Of a stretch of 64,000 nt of DNA, positions 17,320-25,971 are shown piece by piece. How positions within the stretch are numbered: the stretch's first letter is position 1; the number at the start of each line of letters is the position of its first letter. This DNA comes from Macrococcoides goetzii (GTDB taxonomy: Bacteria > Bacillota > Bacilli > Staphylococcales > Staphylococcaceae): positions 372,001-436,000 of the forward strand of contig NZ_MJBI02000002.1 of NCBI RefSeq assembly GCF_002742385.2, in the 5' to 3' direction. The notes beneath the pieces are model-generated. The model was not told where the DNA came from and searched no databases. It saw only the letters and a list, made by a program, of their open reading frames with translations. The translations under genes and the position numbers were made by a program.

Positions 17320-17682
17320 ATGAAAAAATTAATGTTAATCACAGGTGCAATCTTAGTTGCAGTATTTATGGGATTTGCTTTATTTATGAATCAAGGTGGC
17401 GGAGAAGATAAGTTGAAACGTGACTTTACGCCGGCTGAAGAGAAGATAATGAAAGACAACGTTTATGATGCAGAAAAGTTGAAAGTATTTGACGGTAAAG
17501 ACGGACATAAATCTTTTGTCGCTGTTGATGGTGTTGTATATGATGTCAGTGACGTTGAAATGTGGAAAGGCGGAAAGCATAACGGTCTTGAAGCGGGTAA
17601 AGATTTAACAGATGGATTTAAATCATCACCACATGGCGGCGAATTATTGAAAGATTTAAAAGTTGTAGGATCATATAAGTAA
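17320..17682 (+). CDS. membrane-anchored cytochrome b5-like heme-binding domain protein
   Basis: A 120-residue protein with an uncleaved N-terminal anchor (about residues 3-23) and an outer-face cytochrome b5-like domain. The motif DAEKLKVFDG...SFVAVDGVVYDVSDVEMWKGGKHNG and the SSPHGG histidine match the heme/steroid-binding fold. Such proteins occur in low-GC Gram-positives with unknown redox or heme roles. Three ATGs lie in a row; GGAGG at 17309-17313 best fits 17320. It ends in a strong terminator and starts a unit distinct from the following two-component genes. Confidence 0.78.
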   Translation: MKKLMLITGAILVAVFMGFALFMNQGGGEDKLKRDFTPAEEKIMKDNVYDAEKLKVFDGKDGHKSFVAVDGVVYDVSDVEMWKGGKHNGLEAGKDLTDGFKSSPHGGELLKDLKVVGSYK

Positions 17683-17686
17683 GTGC

Positions 17687-17714
17687 GTAACACCTCTGAT
17701 GAGGTGTTTTTTTG
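17687..17714 (+). terminator. terminator after the cytochrome b5-like gene
   Basis: AACACCTC-TGAT-GAGGTGTT then a T-run. Confidence 0.9.
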
Positions 17715-17724
17715 TTTATGTAGT

Positions 17725-17759
17725 TTGGGGCGATTCAAACAAGGAACCGGCCCAAAATA
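17725..17759. repeat. solo copy of the 41-bp hairpin repeat
   Basis: TTGGGGCGATTC at 17725 and GAACCGGCCCAAA some seven bases later match the first unit of the array at 22229 (TTGGGGCGATTC, then GAACCGTGCCAAA). It lies directly upstream of the Bra/Bce-type module. Confidence 0.75.
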
Positions 17760-17837
17760 ATACGTCATCATCCTAAATCCTCAACCTAAACACCACATTT
17801 ATGTCATAATAATAAAAAAGACGGTGGTGGTGTGAAG

Positions 17838-18512
17838 ATGAAAGTATTAATTGTAGAAGATGATTTGGTCATCGGTAAGATGCTCGCTGAAGAACTCAAG
17901 AAATGGCAGCTAGAACCGATCTTAATAGAAGATTTTAATCACGTGATGGATGCTTTCAACGCAAATGCACCAGAACTTGTGCTACTCGATATTAATTTAC
18001 CTGCATTCAATGGTTATCATTGGTGCCAGGAGATTCGTAAGGTTTCTACTGTGCCAATTATTTTTATCAGTTCACGAACCGATAGTATGGATTAGATCAT
18101 GGCAATGCAAATGGGCGCGGATGATTTTATTGAAAAGCCATTTAATATGACAGTCACAATTACTAAGATTCAGGCGCTATTACGAAGAACGTATGATTTT
18201 ACTACTCAAGTAAATAATTTGACAGTAAGTGGTTGTGAACTTCTACTGGAAGCAGCAAAACTCAAATATAATGATGAATCTATTGACCTCACACACACAG
18301 AACTTCAAATCATACATGTTTTATTCCAAAATAAAGGGAAGTTTGTCAGCCGTAATGCATTAATCGAAAAGTGTTGGGAGTCAGAGCATTTTATTGATGA
18401 TAATACACTTGCAGTGAACATGACTCGATTACGCAAAAAGCTTCAAAAAATTGGTCTTACGGATTTTATTGAAACGAAGAAAAATGTCGGATATTGCGTA
18501 GGTGAAGTATGA
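17838..18512 (+). pseudogene. BraR/BceR-type response regulator broken by an in-frame TAG
   Basis: An OmpR-family response regulator, 223 residues if read through. The receiver domain has the acidic pocket EDD, the phospho-Asp in LVLLDINLPAFNGY and the Thr/Ser in FISSRTDS. After SMD the frame meets TAG at 18093-18095 and continues unbroken with IMAMQMGADDFIEKPF, where relatives usually have Gln. A single C-to-T change (CAG to TAG) explains it. The C-terminal winged helix (NMTRLRKKLQK...ETKKNVGYCVGEV) is intact but cut off; a restart at ATG 18099 lacks a ribosome binding site. The downstream kinase and ABC genes are intact. Sequencing error or suppression is possible. Confidence 0.85.
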
Positions 18513-19390
18513 GTTTCTTTAAAACGATTCAACGAGAAATTTATATTATTATATTAATCTGTGCATTATTTTTCTTTATTTTACTGATGTATAATGTACC
18601 ATTTCAGGCGTATCTTTTAAGTGTATGTATCGTATTATTTATTTCATTGCTATATTGGATAATTCAATATATGAACTTTAAAAAAGAGCGAACGCTATTT
18701 GAAGAAAATGAACTTTTAAAGCAGGAAAATCATAGGCTGCGCAATGATTTTATCAACTATCAAAGTGAAGTGGAGTCATATTTCTTAATGTGGGTGCATC
18801 AAATAAAGACACCGATTACGGCTTCGAAACTATTACTTGAAGATCCGGATGAACAAGTGATATCTCAAGTTCGTAATGAAGTGCTGCAAATTGATAACTA
18901 TACCAATCTTGCACTCAACTATTTGAAACTAATGAACCAGAAGACGGACATGGTATTTATGGAAGTTAGTATCGATGAACTTGTTCGTCCGCTTATCAAA
19001 CGTTATGCCATTCAGTTTATTCATTATCAAACAAAGTTGCATTACGACAAGAGTGACGTTATGGTATTAACTGACGCAAAGTGGGTTTCAATCATGATAG
19101 AGCAAATTTTAAACAATGCTTTAAAATATGCGCGTGGAAAAGATGTATGGATTACGTTTGATGATACGACAAAAACATTATCCATCCGAGACAACGGTAT
19201 CGGTATTAATGCGAGTGATTTACCGAAAATATTTGATAAAGGTTTCTCTGGATACAACGGTAGGTTGAGTGAGAAATCAAGCGGTATCGGTTTGTATATC
19301 GTAAGGACAATATGTAAGCGATTAGGTCATAAGGTAGGTGTAACTTCTACTATAAACGAAGGTTCGACATTCACGATACAATTTAAATAA
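18509..19390 (+). CDS. intramembrane-sensing histidine kinase (BraS/BceS type)
   Basis: A 293-residue kinase with two N-terminal membrane helices (about 12-30 and 36-54) joined by almost no external loop, typical of BceS/GraS/BraS kinases that sense peptides through a partner ABC transporter. The H-box is LMWVHQIKTPI (His near residue 95). ATP-binding boxes are NNALKYA, DNGIGI, FDKGFSG and SGIGLYIV. Its ATG overlaps the regulator stop. Its regulator has an internal stop, so its output may be lost or rerouted. Confidence 0.88.
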   Translation: MSFFKTIQREIYIIILICALFFFILLMYNVPFQAYLLSVCIVLFISLLYWIIQYMNFKKERTLFEENELLKQENHRLRNDFINYQSEVESYFLMWVHQIKTPITASKLLLEDPDEQVISQVRNEVLQIDNYTNLALNYLKLMNQKTDMVFMEVSIDELVRPLIKRYAIQFIHYQTKLHYDKSDVMVLTDAKWVSIMIEQILNNALKYARGKDVWITFDDTTKTLSIRDNGIGINASDLPKIFDKGFSGYNGRLSEKSSGIGLYIVRTICKRLGHKVGVTSTINEGSTFTIQFK

Positions 19391-19418
19391 CTCCAATCTT
19401 TCATTTTTGTAAGATTAG

Positions 19419-19460
19419 CGGCTGTCTTTGTAAGAATAGATAAAGGCAGCCGTTTCTTAT
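19419..19460 (+). terminator. hairpin between kinase and ABC genes
   Basis: CGGCTGTCTTT (19419-19429) pairs with AAAGGCAGCCG (19442-19452), one G-U pair, then TTTCTTAT. It suggests that the ABC genes are a separate transcript. Two copies of TTGTAAGA lie at and before it. Confidence 0.65.
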
Positions 19461-19502
19461 AGCGCGTAAGATAAAGGTAATAACAAACAAGGAGTGAGTG
19501 AA

Positions 19503-20252
19503 ATGTTACTTGATATAAAAAACGTAAAAAAAGTATTCGGTAGAGGTGCAAATCAAACAGTTGCTTTAAAAGATATGAATTTCTCAATTAATGAAGGTGA
19601 ATTCGTTGCAATAATGGGTGAGTCAGGGTCAGGGAAATCTACATTGTTAAATATCATCGCAACATTTGATACACCAACTGAAGGATCTGTAACGATTGGT
19701 GGACAAGATTTAAGTATGCTGAAGAATAAAGAGGTTGCAAAGTTTCGTCGTGATACGTTAGGATTCGTGTTCCAGGATTTCAATGTATTACATACGATGA
19801 GTAATAAAGATAATATATTAATGCCATTAGTACTTTCTAATATGAAACCTAACGTCATGGAAGAAAGATTATCACGCCTTGCACCAAAGCTTGGTATTTC
19901 AGAGCATCTGGAAAAGTTTCCGAATCAAATCTCTGGTGGTCAGCAACAACGTGTAGCAATTGCCAGAGCTTTAATTTCAAATCCTAGTTTATTGCTGGCT
20001 GATGAACCAACAGGCGCATTAGATTCTAAAACTTCAACGGATATCATGAACCTATTCCAGGATATTAATAAAGACAATCAAACAATTCTTATGGTAACAC
20101 ATTCTACAATTGATGCAGCGTATGCGAGTCGTGTTGTATTTATTAAAGACGGTATTTTATATCATGAAATATACCGAGGAGATGAATCGCAAAACGAATT
20201 CCAGAAACGCATTTCTGACAGTCTATCAATGCTATCAGAAAGAGGTGAGTAG
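19503..20252 (+). CDS. ABC transporter ATPase, BceA/BraD type
   Basis: A 249-residue ABC ATPase of the antimicrobial-peptide (MacB/BceA) group. Walker A is GESGSGKST, the signature SGGQQQRVAIARAL, and Walker B LLLADEPTGALDS, with the H-loop in MVTHS. With the permease downstream it should form the sensing/detoxifying complex for cell-wall-active peptides such as bacitracin or nisin. ATG 19503 is preferred over GTG 19494, which lies in the GGAG. One base separates its stop from the permease start. Confidence 0.9.
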   Translation: MLLDIKNVKKVFGRGANQTVALKDMNFSINEGEFVAIMGESGSGKSTLLNIIATFDTPTEGSVTIGGQDLSMLKNKEVAKFRRDTLGFVFQDFNVLHTMSNKDNILMPLVLSNMKPNVMEERLSRLAPKLGISEHLEKFPNQISGGQQQRVAIARALISNPSLLLADEPTGALDSKTSTDIMNLFQDINKDNQTILMVTHSTIDAAYASRVVFIKDGILYHEIYRGDESQNEFQKRISDSLSMLSERGE

Positions 20253-20253
20253 G

Positions 20254-22224
20254 ATGTTACAATTACTTTCAAAACTCGTGATTAAGAACTTTAAGTCACT
20301 CAGACAAATATTTATTCCGTTTATTTTAGCAACAAGTGTGATGCTCGGTCTTCAGTATATTATGCTTTCGATGATCGCTAATGAATATATTCAGAAACGA
20401 CATGCGAATTTACCGCAATTATTGGTATATTCAAATGTGTTAGTGGGTATCCTAACCGTCGTGTTTATTATTTATGCGAATCGCTTCGTAATGAAACAGC
20501 GTAAACAGGAATTTGCGTTAAATATGGTGCTTGGTTTAGAAAAGAAACATATTCGATTTATTCTGTTATTAGAATCTTTCATACAGTTTATTGTTATCTC
20601 TATATTGAGTGTATGTGGTGGTTATTTATTCGGTAATCTCGTATTTTTATTAATGAATAAGTTAGTGAAATCAAAAGGAATGTCACTGATGGATTATCCG
20701 TTTGATGTGAAGTCGGCACTTTTAACAATCGCAATTCTGGCAGGTGTTATGGTGATATTATTTATCTTTAATAACATCTCTTTAACTCTGCAAAGCCCAA
20801 TCCAATTGATGCGTTCACAACTAGCAGGAGAAAAGAAGACACCGAAGTGGTTATTAGCAGTGTTATTCATTATTGGTGCAATCACTTTAGGATATGGATA
20901 CTATATCGCGCTTACTGCAACAGGTGTATTAGACTCTCTTCAGAATATCTTTACCGCAGTGCTGTTAGTAATGATAGGGACGTACTTCTTATTCATGTCA
21001 CTTACGATTATTGTATTACAGTTATTGAAACGTAATAAGAATATCTATTATAAACCGAACCAATTCTTCTCGATTTCTGGTTTACTATCTCGTATGAAAG
21101 CAAATGCAGTAGGACTCGCTAGTATTACGATGCTCATGACTTTCTTAATGGTGACTTTAGGGATGTCGCTATCTGCATATCGTGGCATTGAAGCACAAGT
21201 TAAAGGTAGCATGACCCATCAATACGAAATAAATTTATATGGGGATCAGAAAAAACAAGTTAAAAACATCCAGGAAGACATCAGTAAAATTGCTGACGTT
21301 GATAAGTTTAGATATAGTACATTAGCATTCTTTCCAATTATTAAGGAAGGCGATGAGTTAATACCTTTAAACGATAAGATTGGTCCGAAACTACAAGGGA
21401 AAGATATGACTTATATTGTGCTTACAACTGAAAAAGATCACAATATTGCGCGAGATGCAGCGGTAAAAGTTAATGATGGTGAAATCATTGTAAGTACAAA
21501 TGCGGATCGATACAGTCATGATAAGACATTAAAGATAATGAGTCAGGAAGTAAAAGTACAGAGAGCGCGTGAAAACTATATCGGCAATCAAATTGCAATT
21601 GATGCGATGTATATTATCGTTAAAGATAAAACACAATTTGAAAAATATCGTAATTATTTCAAATCACTGAATAACGAAACGAATAAACTGGAAGCACCTG
21701 AAGCAGGTGACACGTTAGCCTTTAATGTAAATGCGCATGGGGAGGCATTTAAGAAAGCTATTCCAAAACTACAGAAGAAATATGACATACGCATTGATGA
21801 TAAAGACGATGTTCAAAAAACAATTTACGAGTTGAACGGTGGATTGATATTCATAGGAATAGTCGTATCAATAACGTTACTTACTGGTGTGTTCTTAGTA
21901 CTATACTACAAACAACTATCTGAAGGATATGAAGACAAACGTAACTACGACATTATGCAAAAAGTAGGGTTACCACAAGATTTAATTAAGAAGACGATTA
22001 ACAAACAGATTATCTGGATATTCGGTTTACCGATTATTATTACGATAATTCATACATTGTTTGCCACAAAAATTATATTTAATTTACTTGGTGTATTAGG
22101 TATTCGAGATAAAGTGATGTTCTTTTCAAGCTATGGTATTGTTATGCTTGTAATAATGGTTGTCTACGGTATTATGTATCTGATTACATCGAGAACATAT
22201 TATAAAATTGTTAATGAGAAATAA
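20254..22224 (+). CDS. ABC transporter permease, BceB/BraE type
   Basis: A 656-residue permease with the Bce layout: one N-terminal helix, a group of FtsX-like helices, a large extracellular domain (about residues 320-525, beginning after IEAQVKGSMTHQYE) and three C-terminal helices. The large loop is the site that meets peptide or lipid II complexes in this family and signals to the kinase. Start ATG 20254 follows GGTGAG; the frame is open upstream within the ATPase gene, but that is not real coding. The 41-bp hairpin array begins a few bases after the stop. Confidence 0.9.
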   Translation: MLQLLSKLVIKNFKSLRQIFIPFILATSVMLGLQYIMLSMIANEYIQKRHANLPQLLVYSNVLVGILTVVFIIYANRFVMKQRKQEFALNMVLGLEKKHIRFILLLESFIQFIVISILSVCGGYLFGNLVFLLMNKLVKSKGMSLMDYPFDVKSALLTIAILAGVMVILFIFNNISLTLQSPIQLMRSQLAGEKKTPKWLLAVLFIIGAITLGYGYYIALTATGVLDSLQNIFTAVLLVMIGTYFLFMSLTIIVLQLLKRNKNIYYKPNQFFSISGLLSRMKANAVGLASITMLMTFLMVTLGMSLSAYRGIEAQVKGSMTHQYEINLYGDQKKQVKNIQEDISKIADVDKFRYSTLAFFPIIKEGDELIPLNDKIGPKLQGKDMTYIVLTTEKDHNIARDAAVKVNDGEIIVSTNADRYSHDKTLKIMSQEVKVQRARENYIGNQIAIDAMYIIVKDKTQFEKYRNYFKSLNNETNKLEAPEAGDTLAFNVNAHGEAFKKAIPKLQKKYDIRIDDKDDVQKTIYELNGGLIFIGIVVSITLLTGVFLVLYYKQLSEGYEDKRNYDIMQKVGLPQDLIKKTINKQIIWIFGLPIIITIIHTLFATKIIFNLLGVLGIRDKVMFFSSYGIVMLVIMVVYGIMYLITSRTYYKIVNEK

Positions 22225-22228
22225 AAAT

Positions 22229-22508
22229 TGGGGCGATTCTGATGAAGAACCGTGCCAAATCAAGCAAAACGGCTCGATTCCAAAGAAGAACCGAGCCAAA
22301 TCAAGCGAAATGGCCCGATTCCAAGTAAGAACCGTGCCAAATCAAGCGAAATGGCCCGATTCCAAAGAAGAACCGTGCCAAACAAAGCGAAATGGCCCGA
22401 TTCCAAAGAAGAACCGAGCCAAATCAAACGAAACGCCCGATTCCAAGTAAGAACCGTGCCAAACAAAGCGAAATGCCCGATTCCACTAAAGAATCGGGCC
22501 ATTTTAAC
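22229..22508. repeat. 41-bp tandem hairpin repeat array (6 units plus closing hairpin)
   Basis: CGATTC begins at 22234, 22275, 22316, 22357, 22398, 22438 and 22478, giving periods of 41, 41, 41, 41, 40 and 40. Each unit has a left arm (GGCCCGATTC), loop (CAAAGAA or CAAGTAA), right arm (GAACCGAGCC or GAACCGTGCC) and an AT-rich linker. The last unit is a perfect hairpin, GCCCGATTC / GAATCGGGC, with T-rich flanks, and can terminate both converging genes. Open frames run through the array only because the period allows them. Confidence 0.92.
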
Positions 22509-22520
22509 TATCTTAAATTT

Positions 22521-23060
22521 CTACTCAAACGTCTTCACAAATGCTTCAATACTTTCAGCTTTTTCCCACGCATCCACGTTCATTGGATCGATATGAATAA
22601 TCGGCCCACCTTCAGTCGTGATGTATTCACCTTGTTCAGTGCCTAATCCATCAACGAATACTGTCTTACCGTGCAATGTGTAGTAATCTTTCAATTCATC
22701 TTTCATCTTGTTACGTACAGCGATGTATTCTTCAACATCACTATTTTCGTACATGTAACCTTCGATTAAAGTGTAGCCTGGAACAATACCTTCATGGTCT
22801 TTAATTGTTGCAACGTATGACCAGTCAATAACGATAGTGTGATTACCAGAGAATGAGTGACGCGTTAATGGATAAACACTTCCACGCCATTCGATTTCTG
22901 CATAATCCGGAATATTCTTATATTCCATCGTATATTCTTTCTCAGATTCATACGCTGTAATGAATGGTACAACTGCTAACCATTCTTTAATCTCTTCAAC
23001 TGTGTCGAACATTCCTACGATGTGATGTTTTTTACCATCAATAAACTCTAGTTGATACAT
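22521..23060 (-). CDS. hypothetical protein
   Basis: A 179-residue soluble acidic protein I do not recognise. It begins MYQLEFIDGKKHHIVGMFDT and has many aromatic and charged residues, with no signal, membrane helix or Cys cluster. Codon use resembles its neighbours, and GGGGAG lies just before the ATG, so it is likely real. It converges with the Bra-type ABC permease across the 41-bp repeat array and is divergent from ppdK. Function unknown. Confidence 0.75.
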   Translation of the reverse strand: MYQLEFIDGKKHHIVGMFDTVEEIKEWLAVVPFITAYESEKEYTMEYKNIPDYAEIEWRGSVYPLTRHSFSGNHTIVIDWSYVATIKDHEGIVPGYTLIEGYMYENSDVEEYIAVRNKMKDELKDYYTLHGKTVFVDGLGTEQGEYITTEGGPIIHIDPMNVDAWEKAESIEAFVKTFE

Positions 23061-23236
23061 ATGAATCTCCCCTTAAAAAAGTTTTCTTAAAGATAAACTT
23101 TAAGTTACTTCGATTATAATAAAGCGTTCTCATTTCTGCTACTGAATGGTAAAACTTTTTCAACTTTTTTTCTGACAAGTTCACAATACCTTCATATTTA
23201 AACAGATATCTCTAAAAAAAATTAATTAAATTATCT

Positions 23237-23304
23237 TTTTATGATTGTCATAAAAGTTTTAATGTGACATACTAATTATCATAATAGTATAACCTAATAG
23301 GTTA
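23237..23304 (+). promoter_or_regulatory. ppdK promoter region with two palindromes
   Basis: TTTTATGA-TTG-TCATAAAA (23237-23255) lies upstream of a GTGACA (23264-23269) -35-like box. An 18-bp spacer leads to TATAAC (23288-23293). A second perfect palindrome, TAACCT-AAT-AGGTTA (23290-23304), overlaps that -10 box. These are candidate binding sites for unknown regulators. Confidence 0.5.
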
Positions 23305-23339
23305 ATTGGTATAACACAAAAATGATGAGGTGACTAAAT

Positions 23340-25958
23340 TTGAGTAAATTTGTATATGCATTTGAAGAAGGAAGTCAAAATATGAAAGACTTGTTAGGTG
23401 GTAAAGGTGCGAATCTTTCTGAGATGATGCGCCTAGGTTTACCTGTTCCTAACGGATTTACAATCACGACTGAAGCTTGTATCGAATATTTAGATCGTGG
23501 TGAACAATTATCAGACGAAGTACTTACACAATTAGATGAGAAGTTAAAAGAACTAGAAGATAAAACAAATAAAGCTTTCTCTTCAGATGAAAATTTACTA
23601 TTAGTATCAGTACGTAGTGGTGCGAAAATCTCTATGCCAGGTATGATGGATACGATTTTAAATTTAGGATTAAATGATGAAAATGTTGAAAAATTAGCTG
23701 CAAAAACAGAAGATGCACGTTTTGCATATGATTGTTATCGTCGTTTGTTACAAATGTTTGGTAGCGTCGTATACAACATTCCAATGCCAGCATTTGAGGA
23801 GTACTTTGAAGCGTTCAAAAAAGAAAAAGGACATGTAACTGATGCTGATGTGCCTGCAGAAGATTTGAAAGAGATTGTTGAACAATATAAAGAAATTTAT
23901 ATCGAAGAAGCGCATAAACCATTCCCTCAAGATCCTAAGAAACAATTAACTGAAGCGATAGAAGCAGTATTTAAATCATGGAACAATGATCGTGCACGTA
24001 TTTATCGTGACTTAAACGAAATTCCTCATGATATCGGAACTGCTGTAAATGTTCAGGAAATGGTGTTTGGTAACAGTGGTGATCGTTCTGGTACAGGTGT
24101 TGCGTTCACACGTAACCCAGCGACAGGTGAACATAAATTATATGGTGAGTACTTACTAAATGCGCAAGGTGAAGACGTTGTAGCAGGTATTCGTACACCT
24201 AAAGCAATCGAAACATTAAACGAGCAAATGCCACATGCTTACGAGGAATTCGTAAATGTAACAAAGAAATTAGAAAGTCATTACAAAGATATGCAGGATA
24301 TCGAGTTTACCATTGAAAATGAAAAATTATTTATCTTACAAACACGTAATGGTAAACGAACTGCAAAAGCTGCTATCAACATTGCTGTAGATATGGTACG
24401 TGAAGGTGTCATTTCGAAAGAAGATGCAGTAGCAATGGTAGATGTTAAATCAATTGATCAATTGTTGCATCCTAACTTTAATGAAGAAGCATTAAAATCT
24501 GCTGAACTAGTATCAGACAAAGGTTTACCAGCTTCTCCAGGTGCTGCAACAGGTGTTGTCGTATTCTCAGCATTAGATGCAAAAGCGAAAGCTGAAGCTG
24601 GTGAAAAGGTTATATTAGTTCGTCCTGAAACTTCTCCAGAGGATATTGAAGGTATGATCGCTGCTGAAGCGATTGTAACGACACATGGTGGTATGACAAG
24701 TCATGCTGCGGTAGTAGCACGTGGTATGGGTAAATGTTGTGTAACGGGATGTTCTGATCTTGAAATCAATACGAAAGAAAAATACGTTAAATATGCCGGT
24801 AAAACGTTATCTGAAGGTGATATTATCTCAGTTAATGGTTCAACAGGTGCAGTATATATTGGTGAAATAGAAACGACGAAAGCTGAAGCAAGTGATGTCT
24901 TTGAAGAATTTATGGGCTGGGCAGAAGAAATCGCGCGTTTATCTGTAAGAATGAATGCTGAAACTGAAGGTGATATTAAAGCGGGTTATTCATTTAACGC
25001 AAAAGGTATCGGTTTAGTAAGAACTGAGCATATGTTCTTTGGTGAAGAACGTTTAATTGAAATGAGACGTTTTATCTTAGCATCTACTTACGAAGAGCGT
25101 GTAGAAGCATTAAATAAAATCAAAGTTTACCAAACAGAAGATTTCGAAGGTATCTTTAATTTATCTCAGGACCGTCCGTCAATCGTACGTTTATTAGATC
25201 CGCCATTACATGAATTCTTACCGAAAGGTGGAGAAGAAGTTAAAGCAGTGGCCGACCAGTTAGGCGTTACGACAGATTTCTTAGAAAAGCGTATCAGTGA
25301 ATTACATGAATTTAACCCGATGCTTGGTCATCGAGGCTGTCGCTTAGCGATTACTTATCCTGAGTTATATGAAATGCAGACTGAAGCAATTATTACAGCT
25401 GTATTGAACTTAAAAGAAAAAGGTATTGAAACAAAGCCTGAAATTATGATTCCTTTAGTTTCAACTACACAAGAATTTGTCATCTTAAAAGATGTTGTTA
25501 AGAAAAAAGCACAGGAAATCATGGATGCAAAAGGTGTACAAGTTGACTACCTAATTGGTACAATGATTGAAACACCACGTGCATGTCTAGTTGCAGGAGA
25601 ACTTGCTCAGCACTCTGAATTCTTTAGTTTTGGTACAAACGATTTAGCTCAACTAACATATGGTTTCTCTCGTGATGATGCCGGTAAATTCATCAACGAA
25701 TACATTAACCGTGAAATTCTTAATATCGATCCGTTCCAAACATTAGATGTTGAAGGTATGGGACAACTTATTAAGATTGCAGTTGAAAGCGCAAAATCAG
25801 CAAACCCAGCCATTAAGATCGGTGTTTGCGGTGAGTTAGGTGGAGATCCTAAATCAATTCATTTCTTTAATGATTTAACAATTGATTATGTCTCATGTTC
25901 ACCATTCCGTGTACCAGGTGCTATTTTAGCGACTGCGCAAAGCCAGGTGAAAAAATAG
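23340..25958 (+). CDS. ppdK: pyruvate, phosphate dikinase
   Basis: An 872-residue enzyme that interconverts pyruvate, ATP and Pi with PEP, AMP and PPi. The N-terminal ATP-grasp part starts FEEGSQNMKDLLGGKGANLSEM. The swivelling domain carries the phospho-His in GGMTSHAAVVARGMGK (near residue 455) with the regulated Thr two residues before. The C-terminal TIM barrel has GLVRTEHMFF and the catalytic Cys in KIGVCGELGGD. Start is TTG 23340 after GAGGTG. It is full length and is followed 13 bases later by its regulator, so PEP formation is reversible and controlled. Confidence 0.95.
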   Translation: MSKFVYAFEEGSQNMKDLLGGKGANLSEMMRLGLPVPNGFTITTEACIEYLDRGEQLSDEVLTQLDEKLKELEDKTNKAFSSDENLLLVSVRSGAKISMPGMMDTILNLGLNDENVEKLAAKTEDARFAYDCYRRLLQMFGSVVYNIPMPAFEEYFEAFKKEKGHVTDADVPAEDLKEIVEQYKEIYIEEAHKPFPQDPKKQLTEAIEAVFKSWNNDRARIYRDLNEIPHDIGTAVNVQEMVFGNSGDRSGTGVAFTRNPATGEHKLYGEYLLNAQGEDVVAGIRTPKAIETLNEQMPHAYEEFVNVTKKLESHYKDMQDIEFTIENEKLFILQTRNGKRTAKAAINIAVDMVREGVISKEDAVAMVDVKSIDQLLHPNFNEEALKSAELVSDKGLPASPGAATGVVVFSALDAKAKAEAGEKVILVRPETSPEDIEGMIAAEAIVTTHGGMTSHAAVVARGMGKCCVTGCSDLEINTKEKYVKYAGKTLSEGDIISVNGSTGAVYIGEIETTKAEASDVFEEFMGWAEEIARLSVRMNAETEGDIKAGYSFNAKGIGLVRTEHMFFGEERLIEMRRFILASTYEERVEALNKIKVYQTEDFEGIFNLSQDRPSIVRLLDPPLHEFLPKGGEEVKAVADQLGVTTDFLEKRISELHEFNPMLGHRGCRLAITYPELYEMQTEAIITAVLNLKEKGIETKPEIMIPLVSTTQEFVILKDVVKKKAQEIMDAKGVQVDYLIGTMIETPRACLVAGELAQHSEFFSFGTNDLAQLTYGFSRDDAGKFINEYINREILNIDPFQTLDVEGMGQLIKIAVESAKSANPAIKIGVCGELGGDPKSIHFFNDLTIDYVSCSPFRVPGAILATAQSQVKK

Positions 25959-25971
25959 TAGGAGGTACATT

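Noticed and set aside
17725-22508. Composite transposon around the Bra-type module
   Set aside because: Related repeats flank it, but there is no transposase, no target duplication that I can see, and the repeats are hairpin units rather than insertion-sequence ends.
22208-22596. Overlapping open frames on both strands with repeats such as NQAKRLDSKEEP
   Set aside because: They are the translation of the 41-bp hairpin array; the period allows open frames, and no ribosome binding site or known protein supports them.
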